A stretch of DNA of 64,000 bases, taken from the NCBI GenBank assembly GCA_947575235.1, contig CANPMT010000003.1, positions 1 to 64,000 of the forward strand, in the 5' to 3' direction. The DNA is from an uncultured Porphyromonadaceae bacterium. GTDB lineage: Bacteria; Bacteroidota; Bacteroidia; Bacteroidales; Muribaculaceae. The position numbers and the translations under genes were made by a program. Of the stretch, positions 1 to 7,791 are shown in pieces. The notes below the pieces were generated by a model. The model did no database searches. It saw nothing but the letters and a program-made list of their open reading frames with translations, and was not told the DNA's origin. The stretch's first letter is position 1. The number at the start of each line of letters is the position of its first letter.

Positions 1-641
1 AAATTGTCAGGTATGCCCACCTCGGATATAGGGATGAGGAGGTCGATTTTCTCATTCTGGATCTTCTCGCGCAGCAGTTGGGAGAGTTCCTCCTCATAGC
101 CCGGACGCATAAGGTCGGCGATAGACAGGATTTTCCCGTCAGAGAGGCTGAAGTTGAGGTAAGTAGTGCGGTAGCTTCCGTGGGCTGCTCCGCAGATATA
201 GTAAGCCGAGTAATCCTTCCAAACCACAATCTGAGGGGTGAGGAAATTCACCGAGAGCTCATTGTGCGAGGCACCGCAGGCCTCCGTTTGCGAAGGCTTC
301 ATGTCAGTGATAACCTGATTCTCCTCAAGCTGCGGCTCCACCGAATTAACACCGGTGAAGATGAAACCGCCGATTTTTTCAAGCGAATCACGGAGAATGG
401 TAAGGTCATGGTTGCCGATTTTCACGGGAATCATACCCTGTCCCGACACCCTCACCAGGTTATAACCCTCGTTAGGGAGACTGTCGGCATCGGTCTGCCT
501 CACAACTGTGTCAAACCGGTAGCCTTCAAACTCCACCTTAGGTAAGGTCTTGTCATTTCCCTCATTCTGTTTATCGGCTCCCGAGGCGCAGGAAGCGAGG
601 AGCAAGATTGAGGCCAGAGAATAAAAATATGTAGACTTCAT
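1..641 (-). CDS. DUF3298-type lipoprotein, partial (3' end outside window)
   Basis: The reading frame is open from an ATG at 641 to the left edge, giving 213 codons without a stop, so the C-terminus lies outside the window. The N-terminus (MKSTYFYSLASILLLASCAS) is a lipoprotein signal with lipobox LASC, so the mature protein should start at Cys18 and be membrane anchored. The segment with WKDYSAYYICGAAHGSY followed by YLNFSLSDGKILSIADL resembles the DUF3298/RsiV-like fold of Bacteroidota envelope proteins, where a GxAHG stretch is typical. The function of this family in Bacteroidales is not known. The assignment rests on motif recognition only. It is transcribed away from the candidate ncRNA at 848. 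Confidence 0.75.
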   Translation of the reverse strand, partial: MKSTYFYSLASILLLASCASGADKQNEGNDKTLPKVEFEGYRFDTVVRQTDADSLPNEGYNLVRVSGQGMIPVKIGNHDLTILRDSLEKIGGFIFTGVNSVEPQLEENQVITDMKPSQTEACGASHNELSVNFLTPQIVVWKDYSAYYICGAAHGSYRTTYLNFSLSDGKILSIADLMRPGYEEELSQLLREKIQNEKIDLLIPISEVGIPDN

Positions 642-809
642 AATCTGTATATCGCGGATACTATTTAAAAATGCAAAAATAATAGGGTATATGCCCTTCA
701 AGAGTAACAAGGGAGAAGCGGAAAATATTGTGTCTGGGGTAAAAGATGATAAAAAAATAAAGTTAACTGTTAAAATTAAGAATAGTATGTTAAATAACAT
801 ACTAAAATA

Positions 810-841
810 TTTGGAAATATAAAAATAATGCGGTAATTTTG
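810..841 (+). promoter_or_regulatory. Bacteroidota sigma promoter for candidate ncRNA
   Basis: A TTTG at 810-813 and TAATTTTG at 834-841 are separated by exactly 20 nt, a perfect match to the Bacteroidota TTTG-N19-21-TAnnTTTG promoter. The start of transcription would be near 847. No open reading frame with a plausible ribosome site follows; a terminator lies 160 nt downstream. Confidence 0.75.
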
Positions 842-847
842 GGGCAC

Positions 848-1047
848 TTGAACAGACAGAAATCTATCCTAAGAGTTTATTCATTATTTAGATCGGTTTC
901 CATATGCTTCTCTAATTCCGAGTCAGTACATGCCCGTGAAGGGATTTCTGCCATTTGGTGTGAATGCTTTAGCGAGACTTCACGGAGAGGTATAATGAAG
1001 AGGCTCAGGTGGCGTAATCAGCGCACCTGAGCCTCCGGTTTTTTATT
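848..1047 (+). ncRNA. candidate ~200-nt structured non-coding RNA
   Basis: This interval runs from a consensus promoter (810-841) to a strong intrinsic terminator (1000-1047) and has no convincing protein on either strand; the 63-codon ORF across it lacks any recognisable feature. Two 8-bp pairings are visible: 857-864 (CAGAAATC) with 943-950, and 934-941 (CCGTGAAG) with 978-985. Their inner arms are adjacent (934-941 and 943-950), so together they would make a pseudoknot or switch between alternatives. Promoter-bounded, terminator-bounded RNAs of this kind are known in Bacteroidales (for example the Bacteroidales-1 motif); I cannot tell whether this is one of them, a 6S-like RNA, or new. Confidence 0.5.
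1000..1047 (+). terminator. intrinsic terminator
   Basis: A perfect 11-bp stem (1000-1010 with 1025-1035, GAGGCTCAGGT/ACCTGAGCCTC) is followed by GGTTTTTTATTT. The T-tract is on the plus side, so it ends the plus-strand transcript from 847. It also lies just beyond the stop of the minus-strand gene at 1061 and may stop that too. Confidence 0.8.
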
Positions 1048-1060
1048 TAATGGGGTAGTG

Positions 1061-1798
1061 TCAGCGGTTTGAGAGGGATTCCATTCTCTCTTCGAGCATC
1101 ATGATTCTGTCGTTGAGTTCGTAGAGATACTTCTCGAGCTGATTGAAATCATCGCGTGTGCGGTCGTTTTCCGCATTGAGAATCTCAATTCTCTGCATAT
1201 TGTCGTAGCCGCGCATTGTGTTTTCATCAATCATGCTCATTGCGGCGGCCAGGCTTGTCTCCAGATTCTTGATGGTGGCATCAAGCATGTATCTCACATC
1301 ATTCAGCTCGTCGCGGGTGACAGTCTTATCCACGAGGTCGGTGACGTGTGCCTTGAGGCTTTCAATATCAGCCTCAGATCTGTAGATGAGGTTGCGGAGC
1401 TCGTCGGAATCGCCGGAGCGCCCGGCATACATCGCAGTGGGGACTGACTGGATGGTAGATGAATATGCAGAGGAATAGTCGGTTCCTCCGTTGAGGTCGA
1501 TACCTACCTGCAGGATCAGGTCGTTCGCTGTCCAGTCAATATTGGAGAGACCGTTCTCAAGGGTGCTGCCAATCTGATACTTCACCATACCGGCGGCATC
1601 CGATGTCAAGACGGTCTCCTCTGACATAAGGGTACTCTCTCCGCTTACAATAGCGAACCGTATTCCGATATTCTTCTCAGCGGCCGGTTTGCCGTCGGCC
1701 TCATTGATGACAGCCTGATAGTTCATTGTGTTGATGTCGGCCATGACAGGGAGAGTGGCGAGCAGGGCAGTGGCGAGAGGTAGTAATATATTTTTCAT
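1061..1798 (-). CDS. exported tail-fibre-like protein with C-terminal coiled coil
   Basis: The 245-residue product has a cleavable signal peptide (residues 1-20, ending VMA). A domain follows that opens with MNYQAVI and contains IGIRFAI, a central IDWTANDLILQVGID and a closing SVPTAMYAG. This pattern is shared by many Bacteroidota exported proteins annotated as tail-collar/fibre-like. Residues about 130-245 are rich in Glu, Asp, Leu and Arg with heptad-like spacing, so a trimeric coiled-coil stalk is likely. Its ATG overlaps the stop of the upstream gene by 4 nt (ATGA), so the two are translationally coupled. Surface display or adhesion is an inference from architecture. Confidence 0.7.
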   Translation of the reverse strand: MKNILLPLATALLATLPVMADINTMNYQAVINEADGKPAAEKNIGIRFAIVSGESTLMSEETVLTSDAAGMVKYQIGSTLENGLSNIDWTANDLILQVGIDLNGGTDYSSAYSSTIQSVPTAMYAGRSGDSDELRNLIYRSEADIESLKAHVTDLVDKTVTRDELNDVRYMLDATIKNLETSLAAAMSMIDENTMRGYDNMQRIEILNAENDRTRDDFNQLEKYLYELNDRIMMLEERMESLSNR

Positions 1799-2322
1799 CT
1801 TACTATGAATTTAAGCGTTTTTGAGAAATTGTTGTTTTGGAATACACCGGCCATATATGTGCCGGCAGCGAGGGCTGAGAGGTCAATTACAGCGACCCGC
1901 GTATTGAGTGCGGAGCGTTCCACGACGTTGCCGGCCATGTCAGTCACAATCAATGATGCTTCGGCGAGAGTAGCTTCATTTGAGACAGATGAGACAGAGA
2001 GGTGTTTGAGTGTGGCATCGAAATGAAGACGGATGTCGTTATCATCGTTGACAAACGTGGGGTTTACACCGGTTGAGACAGATGCCTCCGTGCCTGTGAC
2101 GGCATTGAAGAGGCCTTGATAGAGATGAAGGTCTCCATCCTCGCGCACAGGAGGGGCAAGAGGAGAGCCAACCTGTTGGCTTACGGAGAGGCCGTTGATA
2201 GTTGTGACCGCCACGTCGGAGGTGTAATTCTCCAAGCTGACGGCGGGGTCTTGACCCCGTCCGACAGCAGGAATGGCAGCACACAAAAGAGCCAATCCGA
2301 TTGATTCTTTGAAGTGTGTCAT
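1795..2322 (-). CDS. exported protein with type A C-terminal sorting domain
   Basis: I start the gene at the ATG at 2322 because MTHFKESIGLALLCAAIPAV begins a normal signal peptide; the longer ORF starting at 2367 begins inside a hairpin and adds 15 residues of no signal character. The C-terminal ~70 residues (ASLIVTDMAGNVVERSAL ... GTYMAGVF ... KTLKFIVR) match the type A sorting (por/T9SS-like) beta-sandwich tail of Bacteroidota. The middle of the protein has no family I recognise. It is the first gene of a two-gene unit; its stop overlaps the start of the fibre-like gene downstream, suggesting the two act together at the surface. Confidence 0.65.
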   Translation of the reverse strand: MTHFKESIGLALLCAAIPAVGRGQDPAVSLENYTSDVAVTTINGLSVSQQVGSPLAPPVREDGDLHLYQGLFNAVTGTEASVSTGVNPTFVNDDNDIRLHFDATLKHLSVSSVSNEATLAEASLIVTDMAGNVVERSALNTRVAVIDLSALAAGTYMAGVFQNNNFSKTLKFIVR

Positions 2323-2355
2323 AAAAAAGTGTGTTATTGAAAATTGGTAAGTCTG

Positions 2356-2383
2356 AGAGTGTGTCAAAAAGCAGACACACTCT
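2356..2383. other. 10-bp hairpin between two minus-strand genes
   Basis: AGAGTGTGTC (2356-2365) and GACACACTCT (2374-2383) form a perfect 10-bp stem with an 8-nt A-rich loop. It lies between the stop of the DUF4234 gene (2462) and the start of the sorting-domain gene (2322). No T-tract follows on the minus strand, so it could be a weak terminator, an attenuator or an mRNA 5' stabiliser. Confidence 0.4.
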
Positions 2384-2461
2384 GAGTCCTGAAAGATGGT
2401 AAGTCTTACTCAGATGAGGGTGAAGTGGAAAACTGCATACTGCAGCATGGTTGAATCAGGG

Positions 2462-2911
2462 TCAGGCCATTTCCGGAATCGCTACAGTTTCAGAAATGAA
2501 AACTTCCTGCGGTTCACAGTGGAGGCTGTAGTATGTTTCGTTGACCTTGTTCTGGAGATATAGCATTTTACATCCTACAACAAGAATCATTATACCTGCG
2601 GTGAGCGGGCCTAACAGGAAAACCGTGAGGAGATAAGTGGAAGTCTGGAGTCCCTGCGGTTGTTTATTGAGAGTGAGATAGGTGTTGCATCTCCCTATCC
2701 AGTTGCACACCCAGACAATTCCATATATTCCGAAAGTGATGAGTGAAAGGAGGAAGAACATTGTCAATCCCGGAGTCTTACGTTGGTCGACAGGAGTGCA
2801 TGCGATGTTGGTTTCTTTAGCGAACGCGTGCACAAGATAGAGTTGATAGAACCCCAAAGTGACGATGCTGAGTAGGAAAGTCTTCCAGAACCCTCGGTTG
2901 GTAGGTAACAT
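2462..2911 (-). CDS. DUF4234-like small membrane protein
   Basis: The start is placed at the ATG at 2911 (MLPTNRGFWKTFLL); the 44 codons upstream in the same frame are mostly polar, have no match to the family and fall in a long leader. The 149-residue protein begins with a family-like 'RGFWKTFLLSIVTLGFYQLY' hydrophobic segment. Two more membrane stretches follow at about 50-70 (MFFLLSLITFGIYGIVWVC) and 95-117. Repeated aromatic-rich 'T-x-G-x-Y' segments with short charged loops are typical of DUF4234. The function of the family is unknown. A consensus promoter lies far upstream at 3240-3270. Confidence 0.65.
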   Translation of the reverse strand: MLPTNRGFWKTFLLSIVTLGFYQLYLVHAFAKETNIACTPVDQRKTPGLTMFFLLSLITFGIYGIVWVCNWIGRCNTYLTLNKQPQGLQTSTYLLTVFLLGPLTAGIMILVVGCKMLYLQNKVNETYYSLHCEPQEVFISETVAIPEMA

Positions 2912-3068
2912 AATGAAAGGTATTAAAAGGTTAATTAATGTGTAGACATAAAAATAGCGTGGCGCCGATTCCCGAAGTCCGTTCCACGTTCTGAGGCCTT
3001 CGCATTGCCTATCTCTGTAGAACGAAACAACGCAGAGGCCCACGCAAATATGTAATTATCCCAAGACA

Positions 3069-3088
3069 CGGATGCATCACTGCATCCG
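3069..3088 (-). other. hairpin in long leader of DUF4234 gene
   Basis: CGGATGCA and TGCATCCG form a perfect 8-bp stem with a 4-nt loop, inside the ~320-nt leader between the promoter at 3240-3270 and the ATG at 2911. An AT-rich near-palindrome (GTATAT...ATATAC) follows at about 3100-3115. I recognise no known riboswitch. Confidence 0.4.
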
Positions 3089-3239
3089 CGAAAGGATGTA
3101 TATTACGTATATACATGAACATCTACCATTGCTTCTGTCTGACAGAGATATGAAAGTTGCGAAGTTTCAGAACATCAGAACGAAGCGTCAAGTAAACGCT
3201 TTTTTATATGTCGCATAAGAAACTCGATTCTTATAGCGG

Positions 3240-3270
3240 CAAAGTTAAGGGAATTTCCTCAATCTTCAAA
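3240..3270 (-). promoter_or_regulatory. promoter, minus strand, for DUF4234 gene
   Basis: Read on the minus strand, TTTG (3270-3267), 19 nt, then TAACTTTG (3247-3240) is a full Bacteroidota promoter. Transcription would start near 3233, leaving about 320 nt of leader before the ATG at 2911. Confidence 0.7.
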
Positions 3271-3728
3271 ATTTTTCAACCATAAAAGTATTGATTCATG
3301 ATTAGATTGAGTCATTTCCGGGAGAATGGCCTCTGCTGTTGTTATGCAAAGTTCGGAGTTGTATCCAATATATACAAGGCTCTTTCCGCTCTTTTCAGTC
3401 AACTGATCACTCCCCACTGTCGGGTGAGGAAGGAGATAAGAACCAGTTCAGATAGGGTGAATATAATGTTAAAAGAATGTTAAAATACTTATTGGATTTG
3501 GAAATCGTAAGGATGGCATAGTTACTTTGCAACCTGAAGCGTTGCAGGGATAGCGCCTCTATGTGGTATGATATAAGCCATCCCTCTTGCGGCACTCAAG
3601 AAATGAAAGCTATATGAATATGGAGATATAGATAAACATAAAAGATAGCCATGCATATCTGTCAAAACTGCTGAAGAGCGTTCAGCGGTAGGCAACAGGT
3701 ATGCATATATTTTTTATCTCAAATCTCT
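3271..3728. other. intergenic region without a recognisable gene
   Basis: No coding sequence is convincing here; short ORFs lack ribosome sites and conserved motifs. The only structure I see is a weak plus-strand promoter at 3497-3529 and an AGGGAT/ATCCCT pairing at about 3546-3584 that would sit in the leader of the gene at 3729. Confidence 0.4.
3497..3529 (+). promoter_or_regulatory. possible promoter for gene at 3729
   Basis: TTTG at 3497-3500, 21 nt, then TTACTTTG at 3522-3529. The second box departs from TAnnTTTG at one base, so this is a weak call. It would give a leader of about 190 nt. Confidence 0.4.
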
Positions 3729-4157
3729 ATGTTGAATAAAGACTTGTTGAAAAGAATCGAGATGCGTTTCGGCCGTCCGATAAGGTATCCTGAGGAGACA
3801 GTGGCACTGTCACAGGCAATCTTCGATACCACACACGAGTATCTGAGTCCGAGCACATTGAAACGCATGTTCGGGTGGCTTTCCGGAGGTGCCAGACACC
3901 GGTCGTCAACCATGGATATACTTGCAAGGTATCTTGGCTGCGCTACCTACGGAGAATTGCTGCGCGACAGTCCACTGATGGATAGCGAGTGCAGTGGACG
4001 CGGAACGATCGTGATAGGATGCGAAGACAAGATAGTGTTCACATCGTCGCGGGGTGAGAGTCTCTCACTCATATATAAAGGAGATCGTCTCTTCAGCGTA
4101 GTTTCCTCAACAGTAAGTGATATAATGCCCGGAGATAGTCTCAGGCTGCATCCTTGA
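3729..4157 (+). CDS. small Bacteroidota regulator-like protein with helical N-terminal domain
   Basis: The 142-residue product opens with LLKRIEMRFGRPIRYPEETVALSQAI and continues with LSPSTLKRMFGWLSG and DILARYLG. This N-terminal pattern (R-x-F-G-x-P-x-R-x-P-x2-[CV]-x-[AL]-L-S, then STLKR-[ML]-FG, then ILA-x-YLG) recurs in many Bacteroidota proteins of presumed DNA-binding role and is usually followed by a variable effector domain. Here only about 60 residues follow: a compact beta-rich tail with CEDKIVF...LSLIYKGDRLFSV. No ligand or target can be named. It is a single gene, convergent with the outer membrane barrel gene that ends at 4190. Confidence 0.65.
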   Translation: MLNKDLLKRIEMRFGRPIRYPEETVALSQAIFDTTHEYLSPSTLKRMFGWLSGGARHRSSTMDILARYLGCATYGELLRDSPLMDSECSGRGTIVIGCEDKIVFTSSRGESLSLIYKGDRLFSVVSSTVSDIMPGDSLRLHP

Positions 4158-4189
4158 TAAAACCTGCGTGACGTGCCCCGCGTGGCTTA

Positions 4190-6757
4190 CTAAAAACGAT
4201 ACTGGATTGAGGCGAGAATGTTGCGGGGGCGAATCTGGAATGAGTGCTCCGAACGTGAGAGTGAGCCGTAGGTCACATATTGGTAGTGGCGTTTGTCAAG
4301 GAGGTTGTTGGCCGTGAGGGAAAGACGCACTTTGCTGCTTACGTGCCAAACGGCTGAGGCATCAAGAAGAACCAGGTTTTCGATATTGCCTTCCGGAAAT
4401 TTAGTGAGGAAGTGTTCCGCCCCGATTGTAAACTGCCATCGGGCATGTGGCATAACGGTTGCATAAAGTTTTTGGTTGAAAGAGTGGGTGTTATTGTCAA
4501 TCTCTCCAATTTCCAGACGAGAGTAGCTATAATTGGCGTCATAGTTCATAGAAAGCCACTTGTAGAGGCTTCCCTTGAAGTATGGTTTGACAGATACTGT
4601 CTGTTGAGTGTAATCTTCCACCAAGTTGTCACGCATCGACGACGCGGAACTCGCAGATGCGTTCACATCCACTCCGACAACCATGCGGCTATGGCCGAGA
4701 CCTTTGCTAACACCGCCTGCTATGCTCCAGAAATGACTTGCCGAAAGTCTGTCCATATAAGTTGACACGATGAAATCATCTATAAACAATTGGTTTGACA
4801 TAACTGAGCTGCGGCTGTAATTGTAGGTCAGTGACGCGTTGGCAAAGAAAGAGGTGAGTGGATTGCGGTATTTATAGCTAACCGTCGCTGCAACATTTTG
4901 TGAATACTCGTCAATATCGTTTGATATGAAAATATTACGGTAATCAGACATGACCGGTAAGTCGATATTCATGTAGGCCTGAGGCGAGCTTAACCGATAT
5001 GAAATAGAGGCAGAAACCTCACTCTTTGCCGATGTCTTCTTTCGTACATATAATCTTGGTAAGAGATTGATGTAATCATGGCGCCCATTGACGCTTTGAT
5101 GAAGCCATTTCACGGATGACTTGGCAGACAGCAGCCAGCCGTTGCGTTCGTAGTCGAGTTGCGGAGTGGCATACAGATTTGACAGGAATATGTTGAAATT
5201 TCTGGAATTATCGAAATTCCCCATTCCTGTCAGAGCCATATCCAAACGGTGATAGTTAAAATCCACACCACCGTTTATGTAGAATTTCCAGAAACGGGCC
5301 AGCTTTCCCCAGCGTGTTTCGGTGGTGCTACGAAAGTCAGTAGTGCCAACGTTTTGCGAGGCATTCTCTTCTCCAATTACACACAGTCGGTCGGGACGAT
5401 GCGAGAAAGTGTTTCGCGAAGTAAGTTCAAAAAGATTCTTGTCATTTCGCTTCACAAGTTTCAGGTCGTTGTTGGCAGAAAAATTGCGGCGGCGTATTCG
5501 CTGGTCGAGATCAAAAGAGCCTGTTATATTGGAATTGGCATTTTCCCATACGCCTTCAACCGTGAATTTATCCTTCAGGAAATAGCTGCGCTTGTTGATC
5601 TGCATATTGAATTGAGCCGAGAAAACGTGGCTCTGCGTGCGCAGGCTATTGTTCTGGGTGAACTCCGGAATTGACTGGCTGAAATAATCCGTCTGCAATG
5701 CGGAATTGTAGTCGAGCCTGTCACCTGCATAATTCAGTTTGAAACGCATTGAGGTGTCGCCACGTTTCCATGCAGTGATGGAATTTGCGAGCCACGAAAG
5801 ATTGTCGCGTGTTCGCTTCTCATTGAGCGGCGCGTTGACAATATCAGCGGCTATATATTCCGGCCACAACGACTCTGAATAACCGGTGAAAGAGATATCG
5901 CTGAAATCATGCTCGGTTATCTGCTCGGCCGGGTTCCAGCCAGTGTTGCCTCCGCGAATGGTCAGGATATTCTGAACCTTAGGGGCAATCCGCATGGCGT
6001 ACAGTGAGCCGTCATATAACCATGGTTGCGCACCTGTTCCCGCTTTGGCCACACCTACCAATTTCCCTTTTGCTCCTTCATTGAGCTTGATATTGATACC
6101 CGCCTCTTCGGGAAAGTCAATCCCTTCAAGAGCTTTTACAGGCTGATGATTCTCCATCACCTCCACCGACTTCACATCCTTATGCGAGATATTATTTGTG
6201 GCGAGTCCATACTGTCCTTCTAAGAAATCGTCTCCGTCAATATAGAATTTGTTGATAGGCTTCCCTTGATACTTGATAGTTCCATCCTCATCAACTTTGA
6301 TGCCCGGCAGACGTTTTATAACGTCGATGATTGCATTGTCAGAGGCATTCGCATAACGCGAGACATTAAACACCAGGGTGTCCCCCTTTGCGTAGATGTC
6401 AGGCGCCTGTACAATCACATCTTTCAATTGTGTTTCCTTTGGCCACATTTCCACACCTTTAGCGAAGTCATAGTCTCTGGATATCTTATGTGACTCATAT
6501 CCCATGCATCGGAAAGAGATGGAATCGGTAGAGTCAGATATTTTGATTTTGAAAACGCCATCCGCATTCGAAGAAGCAAACGCCGTGGCTTTCCCTTGTT
6601 TGTTCAGTGATTGAACAACCACACCCACTATGGGTTGGCCGTTTTCTCCGTCAGTGATGGTTGCGGAGGCCGTTTCCGGGACTGCCGCCGAAGTCGACAG
6701 CAGTCCGAGGAAAAGGCTGAGTATGAAAAAACTGTATCTTGTCATCATTTTCGCCAA
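4190..6757 (-). CDS. TonB-receptor-like outer membrane beta-barrel protein
   Basis: This 855-residue outer membrane protein begins with a signal peptide (residues about 1-25). It has an N-terminal carboxypeptidase-regulatory-like domain (about 30-105, ITDGENGQPIVGVVVQSL ... ISFRCMGYES) and a plug-like domain (about 110-230, with FNVSRYA, IDVIKRLPGIKV, KPINKFYIDGDDFL). The rest is a long aromatic-rich barrel ending in a Phe (LASIQYRF), the usual C-terminal signal for barrel assembly. It belongs to the group of TonB-receptor-like barrels that travel with GLPGLI proteins. The GLPGLI gene lies directly upstream and overlaps it by 13 nt, so they form one transcript. The substrate is unknown. It is probably controlled by the divergent two-component system at 7792-9935. 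Confidence 0.8.
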   Translation of the reverse strand: MAKMMTRYSFFILSLFLGLLSTSAAVPETASATITDGENGQPIVGVVVQSLNKQGKATAFASSNADGVFKIKISDSTDSISFRCMGYESHKISRDYDFAKGVEMWPKETQLKDVIVQAPDIYAKGDTLVFNVSRYANASDNAIIDVIKRLPGIKVDEDGTIKYQGKPINKFYIDGDDFLEGQYGLATNNISHKDVKSVEVMENHQPVKALEGIDFPEEAGINIKLNEGAKGKLVGVAKAGTGAQPWLYDGSLYAMRIAPKVQNILTIRGGNTGWNPAEQITEHDFSDISFTGYSESLWPEYIAADIVNAPLNEKRTRDNLSWLANSITAWKRGDTSMRFKLNYAGDRLDYNSALQTDYFSQSIPEFTQNNSLRTQSHVFSAQFNMQINKRSYFLKDKFTVEGVWENANSNITGSFDLDQRIRRRNFSANNDLKLVKRNDKNLFELTSRNTFSHRPDRLCVIGEENASQNVGTTDFRSTTETRWGKLARFWKFYINGGVDFNYHRLDMALTGMGNFDNSRNFNIFLSNLYATPQLDYERNGWLLSAKSSVKWLHQSVNGRHDYINLLPRLYVRKKTSAKSEVSASISYRLSSPQAYMNIDLPVMSDYRNIFISNDIDEYSQNVAATVSYKYRNPLTSFFANASLTYNYSRSSVMSNQLFIDDFIVSTYMDRLSASHFWSIAGGVSKGLGHSRMVVGVDVNASASSASSMRDNLVEDYTQQTVSVKPYFKGSLYKWLSMNYDANYSYSRLEIGEIDNNTHSFNQKLYATVMPHARWQFTIGAEHFLTKFPEGNIENLVLLDASAVWHVSSKVRLSLTANNLLDKRHYQYVTYGSLSRSEHSFQIRPRNILASIQYRF

Positions 6758-7626
6758 TCACGTTCAATGTAATCAAAAGGAAGATCTATCGGGTCGTAAG
6801 CATCCATCATGAGATTGCCATTTTCGTCAGTGACAGTGATGTGCCCGTGTCCTCCCGCTTCATAGTAAGCGTATGGATTTATGTCATAGCGATGTTTCGC
6901 ATCATAATATTTAGCACGAGAAGTTGTGTTGTAAGCTACTTGGTAGATCGTTATAGGTCGGTCGGCCTTTGACTTTATACCGATACATTCAAAAAGATAA
7001 TCCCCATCTTTATCCGAGGCTTTCATGATTAATCCCGGAAGTCCATGCAATTTCCAAGGACCATCCATAACAGGGATATCTTCTGCGTAGAATACGGTCC
7101 ATTCCCGTCCTCGGAAATTGCAAATAGCTGAGTGACATTCATAACCGAGCACCGTCGCCACGCTGTCGGTAAGTTCCCATTCAAGTTGGGGCATATCCTC
7201 CTCATAGCGGAACCAATCCATACAGATTTTTTCAGTGTGTGTAAGTTTCTCAGCCGGATAATTCTTGAAGATTGTCATGAATTCACCGTTCGATAGTTTA
7301 CCGTCCAGGGCAGCTTCAGCCACTTGTTCTTGAGTTATATTCATCAGGAGTGAATCTACTGTCAGATTCTTGTAGCTGGAGAATTTGGACATGCCATTTG
7401 AGCCTATTTGCAGAAGCATCCGGTCGGTAGTGTACCTGTCCTCAAGTTGATCGGTTGTATCATTACACCATGAGTAGTCATAGACAAACTCCATAGTTTC
7501 CGGTTGAATGGTTTCTGTTTCGGGCACATTGTTCTGTAATATGTCGAGAGTGCGACGTAACACTTTGCCTGACGAGGCCACGGTCAGTGTCATGATGACC
7601 ACGAGGATGATTGTTGTTTTTTTCAT
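6745..7626 (-). CDS. GLPGLI family exported protein
   Basis: The 293-residue product carries the family-naming motif: GPWKLHGLPGLIMKA at about residues 192-206, preceded by WTVFYAEDIP. The N-terminus (MKKTTIILVVIMTLTVASSG) is a signal peptide, so the protein acts in the periplasm or at the outer membrane. The role of GLPGLI proteins has not been established; they are commonly encoded next to TonB-receptor-like barrels, as here. The barrel gene overlaps its 3' end. A minus-strand -7 box (7653-7660) lies 27 nt upstream, with a regulator-type repeat array just beyond it. Confidence 0.85.
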   Translation of the reverse strand: MKKTTIILVVIMTLTVASSGKVLRRTLDILQNNVPETETIQPETMEFVYDYSWCNDTTDQLEDRYTTDRMLLQIGSNGMSKFSSYKNLTVDSLLMNITQEQVAEAALDGKLSNGEFMTIFKNYPAEKLTHTEKICMDWFRYEEDMPQLEWELTDSVATVLGYECHSAICNFRGREWTVFYAEDIPVMDGPWKLHGLPGLIMKASDKDGDYLFECIGIKSKADRPITIYQVAYNTTSRAKYYDAKHRYDINPYAYYEAGGHGHITVTDENGNLMMDAYDPIDLPFDYIERDWRK

Positions 7627-7652
7627 TTCATTGCATTTTTTGGTTCACGTTG

Positions 7653-7660
7653 CAAAGTTA
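7653..7660 (-). promoter_or_regulatory. -7 box of GLPGLI/barrel operon
   Basis: TAACTTTG on the minus strand is a perfect -7 element. The -33 position (about 7681-7685) reads poorly against TTTG, as expected for a promoter that needs an activator. The tandem 11-bp repeats begin directly upstream at 7689. Confidence 0.6.
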
Positions 7661-7688
7661 CAACCGGCAGTGCTCAACCGTTGAAAAT

Positions 7689-7732
7689 AATCATTACTCA
7701 AACATTATGGAATTATTACTAAATTATTACTC
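7689..7732. promoter_or_regulatory. four tandem 11-bp direct repeats, candidate response-regulator binding site
   Basis: Four consecutive 11-mers run without gaps: AATCATTACTC (7689), AAACATTATGG (7700), AATTATTACTA (7711) and AATTATTACTC (7722); an out-of-phase related copy lies at 7739. Direct repeats with ~11-bp (one helical turn) spacing are the typical operator of OmpR/PhoB-type winged-helix regulators. The array sits at about -40 to -85 relative to the GLPGLI promoter and 60 nt before the kinase gene. Confidence 0.55.
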
Positions 7733-7791
7733 CCGGTAAATTATTAGTGGTTTCATCCGTTTATATCATAGGTAATGAGTAAATTCGCATC

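Noticed and set aside
1..545. 155-codon plus-strand ORF over the left end
   Set aside because: The minus strand carries a lipoprotein with signal peptide and family-like motifs in the same place; the plus ORF has no recognisable feature.
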